Source: Streptomyces aculeolatus | GTDB taxonomy: Bacteria > Actinomycetota > Actinomycetes > Streptomycetales > Streptomycetaceae | Reading direction: 5' to 3' | DNA: 64,000 nt | NCBI RefSeq assembly: GCF_020400605.1 | Contig: NZ_JAINRD010000024.1 | Location: forward strand, 1 to 64,000 | In this document: positions 23,680 through 32,795 of the stretch, piece after piece | How the letters are laid out: each line of letters begins with the position of its first letter | How positions within the stretch are numbered: the stretch's first letter is position 1 | Notes under the pieces: generated by a model | What the model saw: only the letters and a program-made list of their open reading frames with translations | Databases searched by the model: none | Told to the model about the DNA's origin: nothing | Translations under genes and position numbers: made by a program

Positions 23680-24564
23680 TCACCCCGCCGCGGCCGCGTC
23701 GTCGTCGGCCCCCGCCTCGGGCTCGTAGCGGAACTGGTCCTCGGAGGCGCCGCGGCGCCAGTAGCCGGTGAAGGCGACCGCCCGGCGGTCGAACTCCCGC
23801 TCCCGTACGAGCTGGCGGCGCAGCTCCCGCACCATCCCCGCCTCGCCCGCGAGCCAGGCGTACGGCGTCCCCGCGGGCAGCTCCGCGGCGCGCAGCGCGT
23901 CGACCACGCCGGCGGTGGGGCCGGTGAGCCAGGTGACCTCGGCGTCCGCGGCGGTGTGCAGCTTGATCGCGTCGTCGGCGTGCGGCACCCGGATCCACGC
24001 CTTCACCGGCAGCCCGGCGGGCAGCGACTCCAGGATCGCCGCGGCGGCCGGCAGCGCGGTCTCGTCGGCGGCCACGATGACGTGATCCGTGCCCTCGGGC
24101 AGCCGGAAGCGCACGGCGGTGTTGTCCGGCACGGCCGGGCCCAGCGCGATGATCCAGTCGCCGGGCTCTGCCCCGCTCGCCCACTGCGCGGCGGGGCCCG
24201 CCGGGTCGGTGTGCAGCACGAAGTCGATGTCGACCTCGCCGGGGCGCTGCGCGCGCACCGTGTACGACCGCAGCACGGCCCGTACGCCGGGGTCGAGCGC
24301 GCGGTACTCCTCGAACCAGTCCGGGCCCGTGGGCATCACCGGCTCCGCCTGGCCGGGGTGCGGCAGGAACAGCGACAGGCTCTGGTCGCGGCCGCCGGAG
24401 GCGAAGCCGTCGAGGCCCCCGGGGCCGCCGGCGCCGTCGTCGCCGAAGGTGATGCGCAGGAGGGTGGGGCTGAGCCGCTCGGTGCGGGCGACGTCGAGGC
24501 GGAAGAAGCGGAACGGCTCGGCGGCGGCCGGCTCCTCCGTCTGCGTGGTCGGTTCCGTGGTCAC
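23680..24564 (-). CDS. Siderophore-interacting protein (FAD ferric-siderophore reductase)
   Basis: 294 residues from GTG 24564 with AGGAAGGTGAG upstream. The N-terminal FAD domain has RSYTVRAQRPGEVDIDFVLH (about 99-118), the RxY(T/S) flavin motif, and the C-terminal domain ends with YAWLAGEAGMVRELRRQLV, typical of the ViuB/SIP family, followed by the family YWRRG motif. It probably reduces Fe(III) in ferric siderophores in the cytoplasm and so releases iron. It is upstream of, and in the same direction as, desA, but both genes have their own iron box, so they are probably separate units in one regulon. Confidence 0.93.
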   Translation of the reverse strand: MTTEPTTQTEEPAAAEPFRFFRLDVARTERLSPTLLRITFGDDGAGGPGGLDGFASGGRDQSLSLFLPHPGQAEPVMPTGPDWFEEYRALDPGVRAVLRSYTVRAQRPGEVDIDFVLHTDPAGPAAQWASGAEPGDWIIALGPAVPDNTAVRFRLPEGTDHVIVAADETALPAAAAILESLPAGLPVKAWIRVPHADDAIKLHTAADAEVTWLTGPTAGVVDALRAAELPAGTPYAWLAGEAGMVRELRRQLVREREFDRRAVAFTGYWRRGASEDQFRYEPEAGADDDAAAAG

Positions 24565-24635
24565 GTCTGCTCACCTTCCTGGCGGGTGCGGGGCCGCGGC
24601 CGCGTCCCTGCGTGCGGAAGGGCCGGCGATGCAGA

Positions 24636-24654
24636 TTAGGCTAACCTAACCTAA
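24636..24654 (-). promoter_or_regulatory. Iron box upstream of the siderophore-interacting protein gene
   Basis: TTAGGCTAACCTAACCTAA, very close to the DmdR1/IdeR consensus, about 72-90 bp before the GTG at 24564. Repression under iron-replete conditions is expected. It is also 150 bp from the rightward NTPase gene, which it might affect. Confidence 0.9.
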
Positions 24655-24803
24655 CTCCCGCGCGCAGCCGCCGGATCAGGCCATGCCCCCGTCCCGCCGG
24701 ACAGCACGCGCCGGCGTCTCTGCCCGGTAAGTGACCATCGCGGCCGGGTGCGTTCCCCTAGCCTGGTGCTCCGTCAGCGTCGACGGGGACGAGGAGCTGC
24801 CGC

Positions 24804-26975
24804 ATGGGCCAGGGGTGGGAGGGGCGCTCCCGGCGCGACCGGGTCGTCACGGAGTACGTGGGCACCGCGCTGCGGCGGCGCTTCCGGCCCGCGTTCCTGC
24901 GGCTGACGTACCCCGCGCCCGTCGACGAGCAGCAGCCGGTGACCCTCGTGCTCGGGCCGCGCGGCAGCGGCAAGAGCACCCTGCTGCGGCACTTACGGAC
25001 CGCCTGGGACGACGTCCCCGCGTCCCTCCAGGACGTCGCCGTGCACCGGCAGCGCGGCGCCACCTGCTTCGACGTCCTCGCCGAGGTGGTCTTCGACCTG
25101 CACGCCCGCAAGCGCGGCTGGCCCCGGCTCACGTTCCCCTCCTTCGGCGTCCAGGCCGTCGCCGTACGCGCCGACGTGCCGCTGGACAGCCGCAAGGCCG
25201 CCGCCCGCGCCATGGTCCGGGCCCTCGCGCCGGCCCCGGCGGACGGCGGCGACGGCGCGTTCCTGGGCCGGCTCGTGGAGGCCGCCGGCATGCTGGGCGT
25301 ACCGGCGCCGCTGCGGGCGCCCCTGCTGCTCGTGCCGGGCGGCCGGCGGGCCCTGGCGCTCGGCCTCGCGCGGCTGCGCCTCGGCCGGGCGCTGCGCGAC
25401 TCGCGCCACCGCAGCTACCTGGACTACCTGGTCGACCTGAAGAAGCGGTTCCACGACCCCGCGACCCGGCGCAGCGCGGAACAGGACCTCGCCCGCGCGT
25501 TTTTGGACGACCTCTGCCGCGCGTACGGGCGCGGGCACGCCGCCCGCGTCCACGACACCCGCTGCCTCGTGCTCCTCGACAACGCGGAACACCAGCTCGG
25601 CGGCGACCTGCTGGAGCTGCTGCTCGACGCGCGCCAGGCCCGGGAGGAGGGCCCGGACGGGCAGCCGCCGCGGCCGGGCGAGCCCGCCGGGCGCACGGAC
25701 CCGCTCGTCGTCCTCGCCGCCGCGGCCGCCTACCCCAAGGCGCTGAAGAAGCCCGCCCTCGGCTACAAGCCGGAACCCGGCCGGTATCCGGGGTGGTGGG
25801 ACCCCGAGGACCCCGGCTTCCGGCCCAAGCGGCTCGCCCCCGGGCTCTGCGTCGGCCAGCTGCGCGACCTGCGGCGCGACGAGGTCGAGGCGCAGGCGCT
25901 CGAAGTGCTGCGGGCCGACGGTGCGGCCGCCGACAGCACGGCGGCGGACGGCACGGGCGCTGCCGGCGGGGCCGGCCGGCCCGGGGCCGACGACGCCAGC
26001 GAACTCCTGCCCGACGCGGGCGTGAAGTGGCTGGGCTGGGCCGCGTACGAGGTGACCCGCGGCCACCCCCTCGCCACCCGCCAGCTCTTCGACGAACTCC
26101 TCGCCACCGACGACCGCCAGTCGTGGGAGACCCGCATCCAGCGCGCGCTCGCCCCCGACTCGCCCCTCGTCACCGCCCTGCTGGAGCGCCTGCTGCCCCG
26201 CGACGCCCGCGAGACCGGCCTGTGGGACGCCCTGCCGCGCTGCGCCGCCGCCACCGACCTCGCCCGCGCCGTCGCCGCCGGACCGCTGTGGGAGGAGGGC
26301 GAGACCGCCCTGCGCAACGCGGTCGGCGCGTTCTCCGGCGACGTCCTGCAGACCATGCACGTACGCACCCGCGACAGCGCAGCCGACGGCCCGTTGCAGA
26401 CCCTCCACCCGCTGCTGCGGCTGCTCCTCCTGCGCCGCCTGGAGGCCACCGGCGGCTGGCGGCACGCCCACGAGGCGCTGCGCCGCGACGCCGACGAGCG
26501 CGGGCTGCCGGAGATCGAGGCGTACCACCGGCTCGCGCTGGAGGACCTGCACGCCGCCGCCCGCTTCCTCAACGACCGCTTCGGCGGCGCGGACGCCACC
26601 CGCTGGTGCCGCCTCCTCGTCCGGCTGCGCCGCGCGCCCGTACGCGCCCGCAGCCGCGCGCACGCCCCGCAGGCCGACTCGCCGCAGCAGCGGTACGAGG
26701 GACTGCTCGGCTTCCTCAGCACCGACGAGGTCGAGAGCAGGGAGCGCACCGTGACCCGGCTGCTGGTGGCGAGCTGGATGGCCCCGGAGCCCGCCGAGTC
26801 GCCCGAGACCGATCACGTCGGCGACCCGTACCGCAACCCGCTCGAAGACCTCTACGGCCAGCTCTACGGCGAGATCAACGCCCGCTTCATGACGCTGGCG
26901 TACGGACCCTTCGGCGGCGGCACTCCCGCGCTGCTGGACCAGGCGCGGCAGTACGAGGAGAAGCCCGGTGAGTGA
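24804..26975 (+). CDS. Large P-loop NTPase (STAND/AAA-like), unknown function
   Basis: 723 residues from ATG 24804. Walker A is GPRGSGKST (51-59); Walker B is CLVLLDNAEH (254-263). The sequence between and after is helical, with a winged-helix-like or TPR-like C-terminal half (LQTLHPLLRLLLLRRLEATG). The order suggests a signal-transduction NTPase, but I see no clear effector domain and no membrane segment. Codon 64 is TTA (24993-24995), inside the helix after Walker A, implying bldA control. The stop overlaps the next gene by 8 bp. Similar NTPase/binding-protein pairs occur in other Streptomyces as conserved hypotheticals; I know of no assigned function. Confidence 0.78.
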   Translation: MGQGWEGRSRRDRVVTEYVGTALRRRFRPAFLRLTYPAPVDEQQPVTLVLGPRGSGKSTLLRHLRTAWDDVPASLQDVAVHRQRGATCFDVLAEVVFDLHARKRGWPRLTFPSFGVQAVAVRADVPLDSRKAAARAMVRALAPAPADGGDGAFLGRLVEAAGMLGVPAPLRAPLLLVPGGRRALALGLARLRLGRALRDSRHRSYLDYLVDLKKRFHDPATRRSAEQDLARAFLDDLCRAYGRGHAARVHDTRCLVLLDNAEHQLGGDLLELLLDARQAREEGPDGQPPRPGEPAGRTDPLVVLAAAAAYPKALKKPALGYKPEPGRYPGWWDPEDPGFRPKRLAPGLCVGQLRDLRRDEVEAQALEVLRADGAAADSTAADGTGAAGGAGRPGADDASELLPDAGVKWLGWAAYEVTRGHPLATRQLFDELLATDDRQSWETRIQRALAPDSPLVTALLERLLPRDARETGLWDALPRCAAATDLARAVAAGPLWEEGETALRNAVGAFSGDVLQTMHVRTRDSAADGPLQTLHPLLRLLLLRRLEATGGWRHAHEALRRDADERGLPEIEAYHRLALEDLHAAARFLNDRFGGADATRWCRLLVRLRRAPVRARSRAHAPQADSPQQRYEGLLGFLSTDEVESRERTVTRLLVASWMAPEPAESPETDHVGDPYRNPLEDLYGQLYGEINARFMTLAYGPFGGGTPALLDQARQYEEKPGE

Positions 26976-28491
26976 GCGGCGGCTGGGGCGCGGCGGTACG
27001 ACGCCCTGGGGAGCGGTGGTGCTCGTGGCGCTGGTCGCGGCCGGCGCGCTGGCCTGGTTCCTGCCGCGGACGTTCGGCGGCGACGAGGCGTGCGCCGCCG
27101 GGGTCGTGCGGCTCGGCGGCGAGTGCGTGGGCGTCACCGACGGGGCGTACTCCTTCGACGGGGAACTGGACGAGGTCACCCGGCGGATCCGCGAGGAGAA
27201 CGAGCGCGTCGAGCGCTCCGGCGCGGCGTCGGTGAGCATCGCGTACGTCGAGTCCATGACCCGGGGCGCGGACGGCGCGAGCGCCGGCGGCCGGGCCGAC
27301 GACCGCGACCCGACCGTCGTCCGCCAGGCGCTGGAGGGCGCGTACCTCGCGCAGCGCGCGCACAACCGGCTCGATGCCGACGACCCGCGGGCGGACGAGG
27401 GCCCCTCGCCGAAGGTGCGGCTGCTGCTCGCCAACACCGGGGCGGGCGGGGCGCACTACGAGCGGGTCGTGCGCGACCTGGAGGGCAGGGCGCGCGGCGA
27501 CGACCACCTGGTCGCCGTCACCGGCCTCGGCCAGAGCGTCGAGTCCACCGTCGCCACGGTGCGGCGGCTGCGCCGCGCCGGGATACCGATGGTCGGGGCG
27601 ACGGTCGCCGCCGACGAACTGGCCCGCAAGGACCCCGACTTTTTCCGCGTCTCCCAGCCCACCGCCCAGCAGGCCGCCATCGCCGCCCGCGAGCTGGCCG
27701 GGCGGCAGCGCGAGGACCCCGGCTACCGCGTCGACCTCGTCAAGGACATCAAGGCGGGGGACACGTACAACAAGGCGCTGCGCGACGGCTTCGAGGCGGC
27801 GGCGGCCGAGCGCGGGGTGCGGCTCGCCACCGACGACGGCTACTCCTTCGAGTCCGGCAGCAGCTCGACGGCCAACGCGCTGACGTACATCGCCGACCAG
27901 GTCTGCCGCGCCCGCCAGGAGCTGGACGCCGTCTACTTCGCCGCCCGCGGGCGCGCCCTGCGGCAGTTCGTCCAGGCCCTCGCGGACCAGCCCGGGTGCG
28001 ACCTGGCCGTGGTGTCGGGATCCAGCGCGCTCGGCCTGTACTTCGACTCGCCCGACCTGGAGCGCTGGGGCGCCCAGGGCCTGCGCATACGGTATACGGC
28101 CTACGCCCACCCGAGGGCCGGCGACCCCGCCGCCCTCGCGGACTTCGCCGAGCGCTACTGCGCCGACTTCCGCCCCGGGACCCGCCGCGACGCCTGCGCG
28201 GCGGGCGACGGGCCGCTGCAGAGCGGGCAGGCGATCATGGGGCACGACGCGATGCTGGCGCTGGTCAGGGCAGTGGAGTTCGCCACGGGGCCGGACGGCG
28301 ACGACCCCGTGGACGCGGGCGCGGTGCGGCAGATGCTGCTCCAGCTCGGCACCACGAAGGAGGTCCGGGGCCTCAGCGGGCCTATCGGGTTCGACGCGTA
28401 CGGGAACCCGAAGGACAAGCCGATGGCGTACGTCGAGCTGCAGTGGCGGTCGGGCTTCCGGTACGTCCACAAGGCGGAACTCTGGCCCTGA
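26968..28491 (+). CDS. Membrane-anchored type 1 periplasmic-binding-like protein
   Basis: 507 residues from GTG 26968. One N-terminal membrane helix (about 13-31, WGAVVLVALVAAGALAWFLP) is followed by an external domain with the fold of branched-chain amino-acid (LivJ-like) binding proteins: VRLLLANTGAGGAHYE, VAVTGLGQSVESTVATVRRL, IPMVGATVAADEL, and ALGLYFDSPDLERW. Four to six cysteines in the external part could form disulfides. There are no ABC permease or ATPase genes nearby, so it is more likely a sensor or scaffold for the overlapping NTPase gene than a transporter subunit. Confidence 0.8.
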   Translation: MSERRLGRGGTTPWGAVVLVALVAAGALAWFLPRTFGGDEACAAGVVRLGGECVGVTDGAYSFDGELDEVTRRIREENERVERSGAASVSIAYVESMTRGADGASAGGRADDRDPTVVRQALEGAYLAQRAHNRLDADDPRADEGPSPKVRLLLANTGAGGAHYERVVRDLEGRARGDDHLVAVTGLGQSVESTVATVRRLRRAGIPMVGATVAADELARKDPDFFRVSQPTAQQAAIAARELAGRQREDPGYRVDLVKDIKAGDTYNKALRDGFEAAAAERGVRLATDDGYSFESGSSSTANALTYIADQVCRARQELDAVYFAARGRALRQFVQALADQPGCDLAVVSGSSALGLYFDSPDLERWGAQGLRIRYTAYAHPRAGDPAALADFAERYCADFRPGTRRDACAAGDGPLQSGQAIMGHDAMLALVRAVEFATGPDGDDPVDAGAVRQMLLQLGTTKEVRGLSGPIGFDAYGNPKDKPMAYVELQWRSGFRYVHKAELWP

Positions 28492-28510
28492 GCCCCGCCC
28501 TTGCCCGGGG

Positions 28511-28547
28511 CCGCCCGGCCGCCCGGCGCGGCCGGTCGTCCGGGCGG
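28511..28547. terminator. GC-rich hairpin between convergent genes
   Basis: CCGCCCGG (28511-28518) and CCGGGCGG (28540-28547) pair perfectly around a GC-rich 21-nt interior that can pair further. Position between the convergent ends at 28491 and 28575 fits a shared terminator. Confidence 0.4.
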
Positions 28548-28574
28548 GCGGCTGCCCGTGCGGCTGCGCGGACG

Positions 28575-29753
28575 TCAGGCCGTGGGCGGCAGGCCCAGCT
28601 CGCGGGCGATCAGCATGCGCTGCACCTCGCTGGTCCCCTCGCCGATCTCCAGGATCTTCGAGTCCCGCCACATCCGCGCCACCGGGTACTCGTTCATGAA
28701 CCCGTACCCGCCGTGGATCTGCGTCGCCTCCCGCGCGTTGTCCACCGCCACCGTCGAGGTGTGCAGCTTCGCCAGCGCCGCCTCCTTCTTGAACGGCTCG
28801 CCGTGCACCAGCCTGGATGCCGCGTCCCGCCACGAGAGGCGGGCGGTGTGGGCGCGCAGCTCCATGTCGGCCAGCTTGAACTGGATGGCCTGGTTGCTGC
28901 CGATGGGCCGGCCGAAGGCGTGGCGCTGCCCGGCGTACGCCAGCGACTCGTCGACGCAGCCCTGGGCCAGGCCGGTGGCGAGCGCGGCGATGGCGATGCG
29001 GCCCTCGTCCAGGATCCGCAGGAACTGGGCGTAGCCGCGGCCGCGTTCGCCCAGCAGGTTCGCGGCCGGGACGCGGACGTCGGAGAAGGACAGCTCGCGG
29101 GTGTCGGAGGCGTTCCAGCCGACCTTGGAGTAGGGGGCGGCGACCGTGAAGCCCGGGGTGCCGGACGGGACGATGATCGAGGAGATCTCCGGCTTGCCGG
29201 ACTCGCTCCTGCCGGTGACGGCGGTGACGGTGACCAGGCCGGTGATGTCCGTGCCGGAGTTGGTGATGAAGCACTTCGTCCCGTTGATCACCCACTCGCC
29301 GGTCGCCTCGTCGAGACGCGCGGTGGTGCGCGTACCGCCCGCGTCGGAGCCGCACTCCGGCTCCGTCAGGCCGAACGCGCCCAGCATCTCGCCGGAGCAC
29401 AGCTTCGGCAGCCAGGTGCGCTTCTGCTCCTCCGTACCGAAGTGGTGGATCGGCATCGCGCCCAGCGAGCAGGCCGCCTCCAGCGTGATCGCCACCGAGG
29501 AGTCGACGCGCGCCAGCTCCTCCAGCGCGATGCCGAGCGCCAGGTAGTCGCCGCCCATGCCGCCGTACTCCTCCGGGAACGGCAGCCCGAACAGGCCCAT
29601 GCCGCCCATCTCGCGCACGATGTCGTACGGGAACTCGTGCCGCTCGTAGTAGTCGCCGATCTTCGGCGCCACCACGTCGTGCGCGAACTCCTCGACCGTG
29701 CGGCGGAGCTGCTCCAGCTCGGGGGACAGGCGGTGGTCGAGACTCGGCGTCAT
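28575..29753 (-). CDS. Acyl-CoA dehydrogenase, isovaleryl-CoA type (AcdH-like)
   Basis: 392 residues from ATG 29753, with AAGGAG 9 bases before (GTG 29762 is an in-frame alternative overlapping the lyase stop). Motifs: GAFGLTEPECGSDAGGTRTTA (FAD/substrate), CFITNSG, RIAIAALATGLAQG and TQIHGGYGFMNEYPVARMWRDSKILEIGEGTSEVQRML at the C-terminus. Last gene of the operon carboxylase beta - carboxylase alpha - HMG-CoA lyase - dehydrogenase, which fits oxidation of isovaleryl-CoA or other branched acyl-CoAs from leucine/valine/isoleucine. In Streptomyces AcdH also feeds branched precursors to secondary metabolism. Confidence 0.9.
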   Translation of the reverse strand: MTPSLDHRLSPELEQLRRTVEEFAHDVVAPKIGDYYERHEFPYDIVREMGGMGLFGLPFPEEYGGMGGDYLALGIALEELARVDSSVAITLEAACSLGAMPIHHFGTEEQKRTWLPKLCSGEMLGAFGLTEPECGSDAGGTRTTARLDEATGEWVINGTKCFITNSGTDITGLVTVTAVTGRSESGKPEISSIIVPSGTPGFTVAAPYSKVGWNASDTRELSFSDVRVPAANLLGERGRGYAQFLRILDEGRIAIAALATGLAQGCVDESLAYAGQRHAFGRPIGSNQAIQFKLADMELRAHTARLSWRDAASRLVHGEPFKKEAALAKLHTSTVAVDNAREATQIHGGYGFMNEYPVARMWRDSKILEIGEGTSEVQRMLIARELGLPPTA

Positions 29754-29758
29754 CGGGG

Positions 29759-30703
29759 TCACTCCTTGTGGGAGAGGGCGGTCACGGTGCGGGACGGGCT
29801 CGGGCGGCCGAGGCGGTCGGCCATCCAGACGCTGGCGGCGACGAGCGCGTCGAGGTCGACGCCGGTCTCGACGCCGAGGCCCTGCAGCATCCACACGAGG
29901 TCTTCGGTGGCGAGGTTGCCGGTCGCGCTCTTGGCGAACGGGCAGCCGCCGAGGCCGCCGGCGGCGGCGTCGACGGTGGTGACGCCGTGCTGCAGCGCGG
30001 CGAGGGTGTTGGCCAGGGCCTGGCCGTACGTGTCGTGGAAGTGGACACCGAGCCGGTCGACGCCGAGGCCGGCCGCGGCGAGGGCGTCCAGCAGGGCGCC
30101 GACGTGGCCGGGGGTGGCGACGCCGATGGTGTCGCCGAGGCTCAGCTCGTCGCAGCCCATGTCGGCGAGCGCACGGGCGGTGCGCACCACCTGGTCCAGG
30201 GGGACCGGGCCCTCCCAGGGGTCGCCGAAGCACATCGAGAGGTAGCCGCGGACGTGCAGCCCCTCCCGCTTGGCCCGCGCGACGACCGGGTCGAACATCG
30301 CGAGCGACTCGTCGACGGTCCGGTTGAGGTTGCGCCGGGCGAAGGTCTCGGTGGCGCTGGCGAGGACGGCGACGCGGTCGGCACCGTGGGCGGTGGCGCG
30401 CTCCAGGCCGCGGATGTTGGGTACGAGGACGGGGACGTGGACGCCGCCGGGCAGGTCGGTGAGGCGGAGCAGGACCTCCCCGGCGTCGGCGAGCTGGGGG
30501 ACCCACTTGGGGTGCACGAAGCCGGTCGCCTCGACGGTGGTGAGCCCGGCGGCGGCGAGGCGGTGCACGAAGTCGGCCTTGACGTCGGTGGGGACGATGG
30601 CCTTCTCGTTCTGCAGTCCGTCGCGGGGCCCGACCTCGTGGATACGGACCCGGGCGGGCAGCCCGGCGGCGGGCACGCGCATGGGGAGGGAGGAGTGGGT
30701 CAT
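29759..30703 (-). CDS. Hydroxymethylglutaryl-CoA lyase
   Basis: 314 residues from ATG 30703, overlapping the stop of the carboxylase gene (ATGA). VRIHEVGPRDGLQNEKAI (about 16-33) carries the catalytic Arg and metal-binding Asp; GVHFHDTYGQ gives metal histidines, and AGGLGGCPFAKSATGN holds the active-site cysteine loop. It cleaves HMG-CoA to acetoacetate and acetyl-CoA, last step of leucine breakdown. Downstream acyl-CoA dehydrogenase starts 6 bases after, so expression is coupled. Confidence 0.94.
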   Translation of the reverse strand: MTHSSLPMRVPAAGLPARVRIHEVGPRDGLQNEKAIVPTDVKADFVHRLAAAGLTTVEATGFVHPKWVPQLADAGEVLLRLTDLPGGVHVPVLVPNIRGLERATAHGADRVAVLASATETFARRNLNRTVDESLAMFDPVVARAKREGLHVRGYLSMCFGDPWEGPVPLDQVVRTARALADMGCDELSLGDTIGVATPGHVGALLDALAAAGLGVDRLGVHFHDTYGQALANTLAALQHGVTTVDAAAGGLGGCPFAKSATGNLATEDLVWMLQGLGVETGVDLDALVAASVWMADRLGRPSPSRTVTALSHKE

Positions 30704-32778
30704 CGCGGTTCTTCCTGTCGTTCGCCCTGCGGCTCGTCTTCTGCGCCGCCCTGTGCGTCGTCCGGTACGACGATGGCGAGCACCTGGTCCATGGCCACGG
30801 TCCCGCCGGCGACGGCGTCCAGCTCGGCGACGGTGCCGGCGTGCGGGGCGGCGATGACGTGCTCCATCTTCATCGCCTCGACGACGAGCAGGCTCTGCCC
30901 GGCGGCGACCCGGTCGCCCACCGCGGCCTTGACGACCGTCACGGTGCCGGGCATGGGCGCGGTCAGCGCGTCCGCCCCGGCGGCGAGGGCCCCGCCGCGC
31001 AGGGCGGCGTCGACGGGGTCGTGGGCGACGAGGTGCCAGACGTCGCCGTCGCGCCCGAGCCAGATGCCGTCGGGTGCGGCGGCGCAGGCGAAGCGGTGGG
31101 TGACGCCGCCGAGTTCGAGGGTGACGGAGCCGTCGCCGCCGGTGCGGAGGCCGGCCCGTACCGGCTCGCTGCCGTCCCCGGTCCGCACCTCGGCGGCCGG
31201 CGTCAGCCCCCGGACCCGTACCTCCACCGGATCCCGCCCGGCCGCGCGGAACCACCGCACCGTCCACGCCGGCGGCCCGCCCGGGCGCCAGCCCGAGGGC
31301 TCCGCGAACGGGTCCGTCCAGCCCGCCGGGCCCGCCGGCCGCCGGGCCGCCGACTCCAGCGCCGACTGCGCCAGCAGCGCCGCCGCCGCGTACGCCTCCG
31401 GCGGCACCGGGGCCGCCGCCAGGCCCGCCGCGTCGCGGTCCACCAGGCCGGTGTCCAGGTCGCCCGCGGCCACCGCCGGGTGCGCCAGCAGCCGGCGCAG
31501 GAAGCCCGTGTTCGTGTCCAGGCCCAGCACGACCGTGTCCGCCAGCGCCGCCCGCAGCCGCCGCAGCGCCGCGGGGCGGTCCGGGCCCCAGGCGACGACC
31601 TTCGCCAGCATCGGGTCGTACGCCGTGCCGACCTCGGTGCCCTCGGAGAGCCCCGAGTCGACCCGCACCCCCGGACCCGCCGGCTCGCGCAGCAGCCGCA
31701 CCCGGCCGGCCGACGGCAGGAAGTCGACCCGCTCGCCGCCGTCGGCGACCCGCGCCGTCTCGGCGTAGATCCGGGCCTCCACGGCGTGCCCCTTCAGCGG
31801 CACCTCCCCGGAGGCGAACGGGAGTTGCCCGCCCGCGGCGACCCGGAGCTGCCACTCGACCAGGTCGAGCCCCGTGACCAGCTCCGTGACCGGGTGCTCC
31901 ACCTGGAGCCGGGTGTTCATCTCCATGAAGTAGTACGCGACCGGGCCCTCGCCGCCGCCGGGCACGATGAACTCCACCGTCCCCGCGCCCTCGTACCCGC
32001 AGGAGCGCGCCGCCTCCACGGCCGCCGCGCCCATCGCCGCCCGCGTCGCCTCGTCCAGCAGCGGCGACGGCGCCTCCTCGACGATCTTCTGGTGCCGCCG
32101 CTGGAGCGAGCACTCCCGCTCCGCGAGGTGCACCACGTTCCCGTGGCCGTCCGCCAGCACCTGGATCTCGATGTGCCGCGGCCGGTCGATCCACCGCTCC
32201 ACCAGCAGCGTGTCGTCGCCGAAGGAGCCCCGCGCCTCGCGTCTGGCCCCGGCGATTTCGTCCGCCAGCGCACCCTCGTCCCGGACCAGCCGCATGCCCT
32301 TGCCGCCGCCGCCCGCCGAGGGCTTCAGCAGCACCGGCATGCCGATCTCCCGTGCTGCCGCGGCCAGTTCCGCGTCCGTGAGCCCGCTGCCCGTCGAGCC
32401 CGGCACCACCGGCACACCCGCCGCCCGTACCGTCTCCTTCGCGCGGATCTTGTCGCCCATCAGCTCGATCGCCGCGGCGGGCGGGCCGACGAAGACCAGC
32501 CCGGCGTCCGTGCAGGCGCGCGCGAACTCCGCGTTCTCGGCGAGGAACCCGTACCCCGGGTGCACCGCCTCGGCGCCCGTCTCGCGCGCCGCGCGCAGCA
32601 GTTCGGCGACCGACAGGTAACTCTCGATCCGCACGGCGGTGTCGGCCTCGCGCACGTGCCGCGCGTCCGCGTCCGGGTCGGTGAACACCGCCGCGGAGCG
32701 GATGCCGAGCGCACGCAGCGTACGGATGACCCGTACGGCGATCTCACCCCTGTTGGCCAGCAGAACGGTCTCGAACAT
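30700..32778 (-). CDS. Acyl-CoA carboxylase alpha subunit (biotin carboxylase + BCCP)
   Basis: 692 residues from ATG 32778, with AGGAGG 6 bases upstream; ATG 32784 (MAMFE) is the alternative. The biotin carboxylase domain spans about 1-450 (LLANRGEIAVRVIRTL, KPSAGGGGKGMRLV ATP-grasp loop, FMEMNTRLQVEHPVTE). The C-terminal biotinyl domain has the biotin-acceptor motif VVEAMKMEHV near residue 645. With the upstream beta subunit it forms a 3-methylcrotonyl-CoA-type carboxylase. The last 20 residues are acidic and Gln-rich. The stop overlaps the HMG-CoA lyase start. Confidence 0.94.
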   Translation of the reverse strand: MFETVLLANRGEIAVRVIRTLRALGIRSAAVFTDPDADARHVREADTAVRIESYLSVAELLRAARETGAEAVHPGYGFLAENAEFARACTDAGLVFVGPPAAAIELMGDKIRAKETVRAAGVPVVPGSTGSGLTDAELAAAAREIGMPVLLKPSAGGGGKGMRLVRDEGALADEIAGARREARGSFGDDTLLVERWIDRPRHIEIQVLADGHGNVVHLAERECSLQRRHQKIVEEAPSPLLDEATRAAMGAAAVEAARSCGYEGAGTVEFIVPGGGEGPVAYYFMEMNTRLQVEHPVTELVTGLDLVEWQLRVAAGGQLPFASGEVPLKGHAVEARIYAETARVADGGERVDFLPSAGRVRLLREPAGPGVRVDSGLSEGTEVGTAYDPMLAKVVAWGPDRPAALRRLRAALADTVVLGLDTNTGFLRRLLAHPAVAAGDLDTGLVDRDAAGLAAAPVPPEAYAAAALLAQSALESAARRPAGPAGWTDPFAEPSGWRPGGPPAWTVRWFRAAGRDPVEVRVRGLTPAAEVRTGDGSEPVRAGLRTGGDGSVTLELGGVTHRFACAAAPDGIWLGRDGDVWHLVAHDPVDAALRGGALAAGADALTAPMPGTVTVVKAAVGDRVAAGQSLLVVEAMKMEHVIAAPHAGTVAELDAVAGGTVAMDQVLAIVVPDDAQGGAEDEPQGERQEEPR

Positions 32779-32795
32779 CGCCATCCTCCTCCCCC

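Noticed and set aside
26968..28491. Amino-acid ABC importer substrate-binding subunit
   Set aside because: No permease or importer ATPase genes are near, and the protein has a membrane anchor and overlaps an unrelated NTPase gene.
27090..30245. 1051-codon plus-strand frame running through the binding-protein and acyl-CoA dehydrogenase genes
   Set aside because: Arg/Gly/Ala-rich frame-shift shadow crossing real genes on both strands; no domain.
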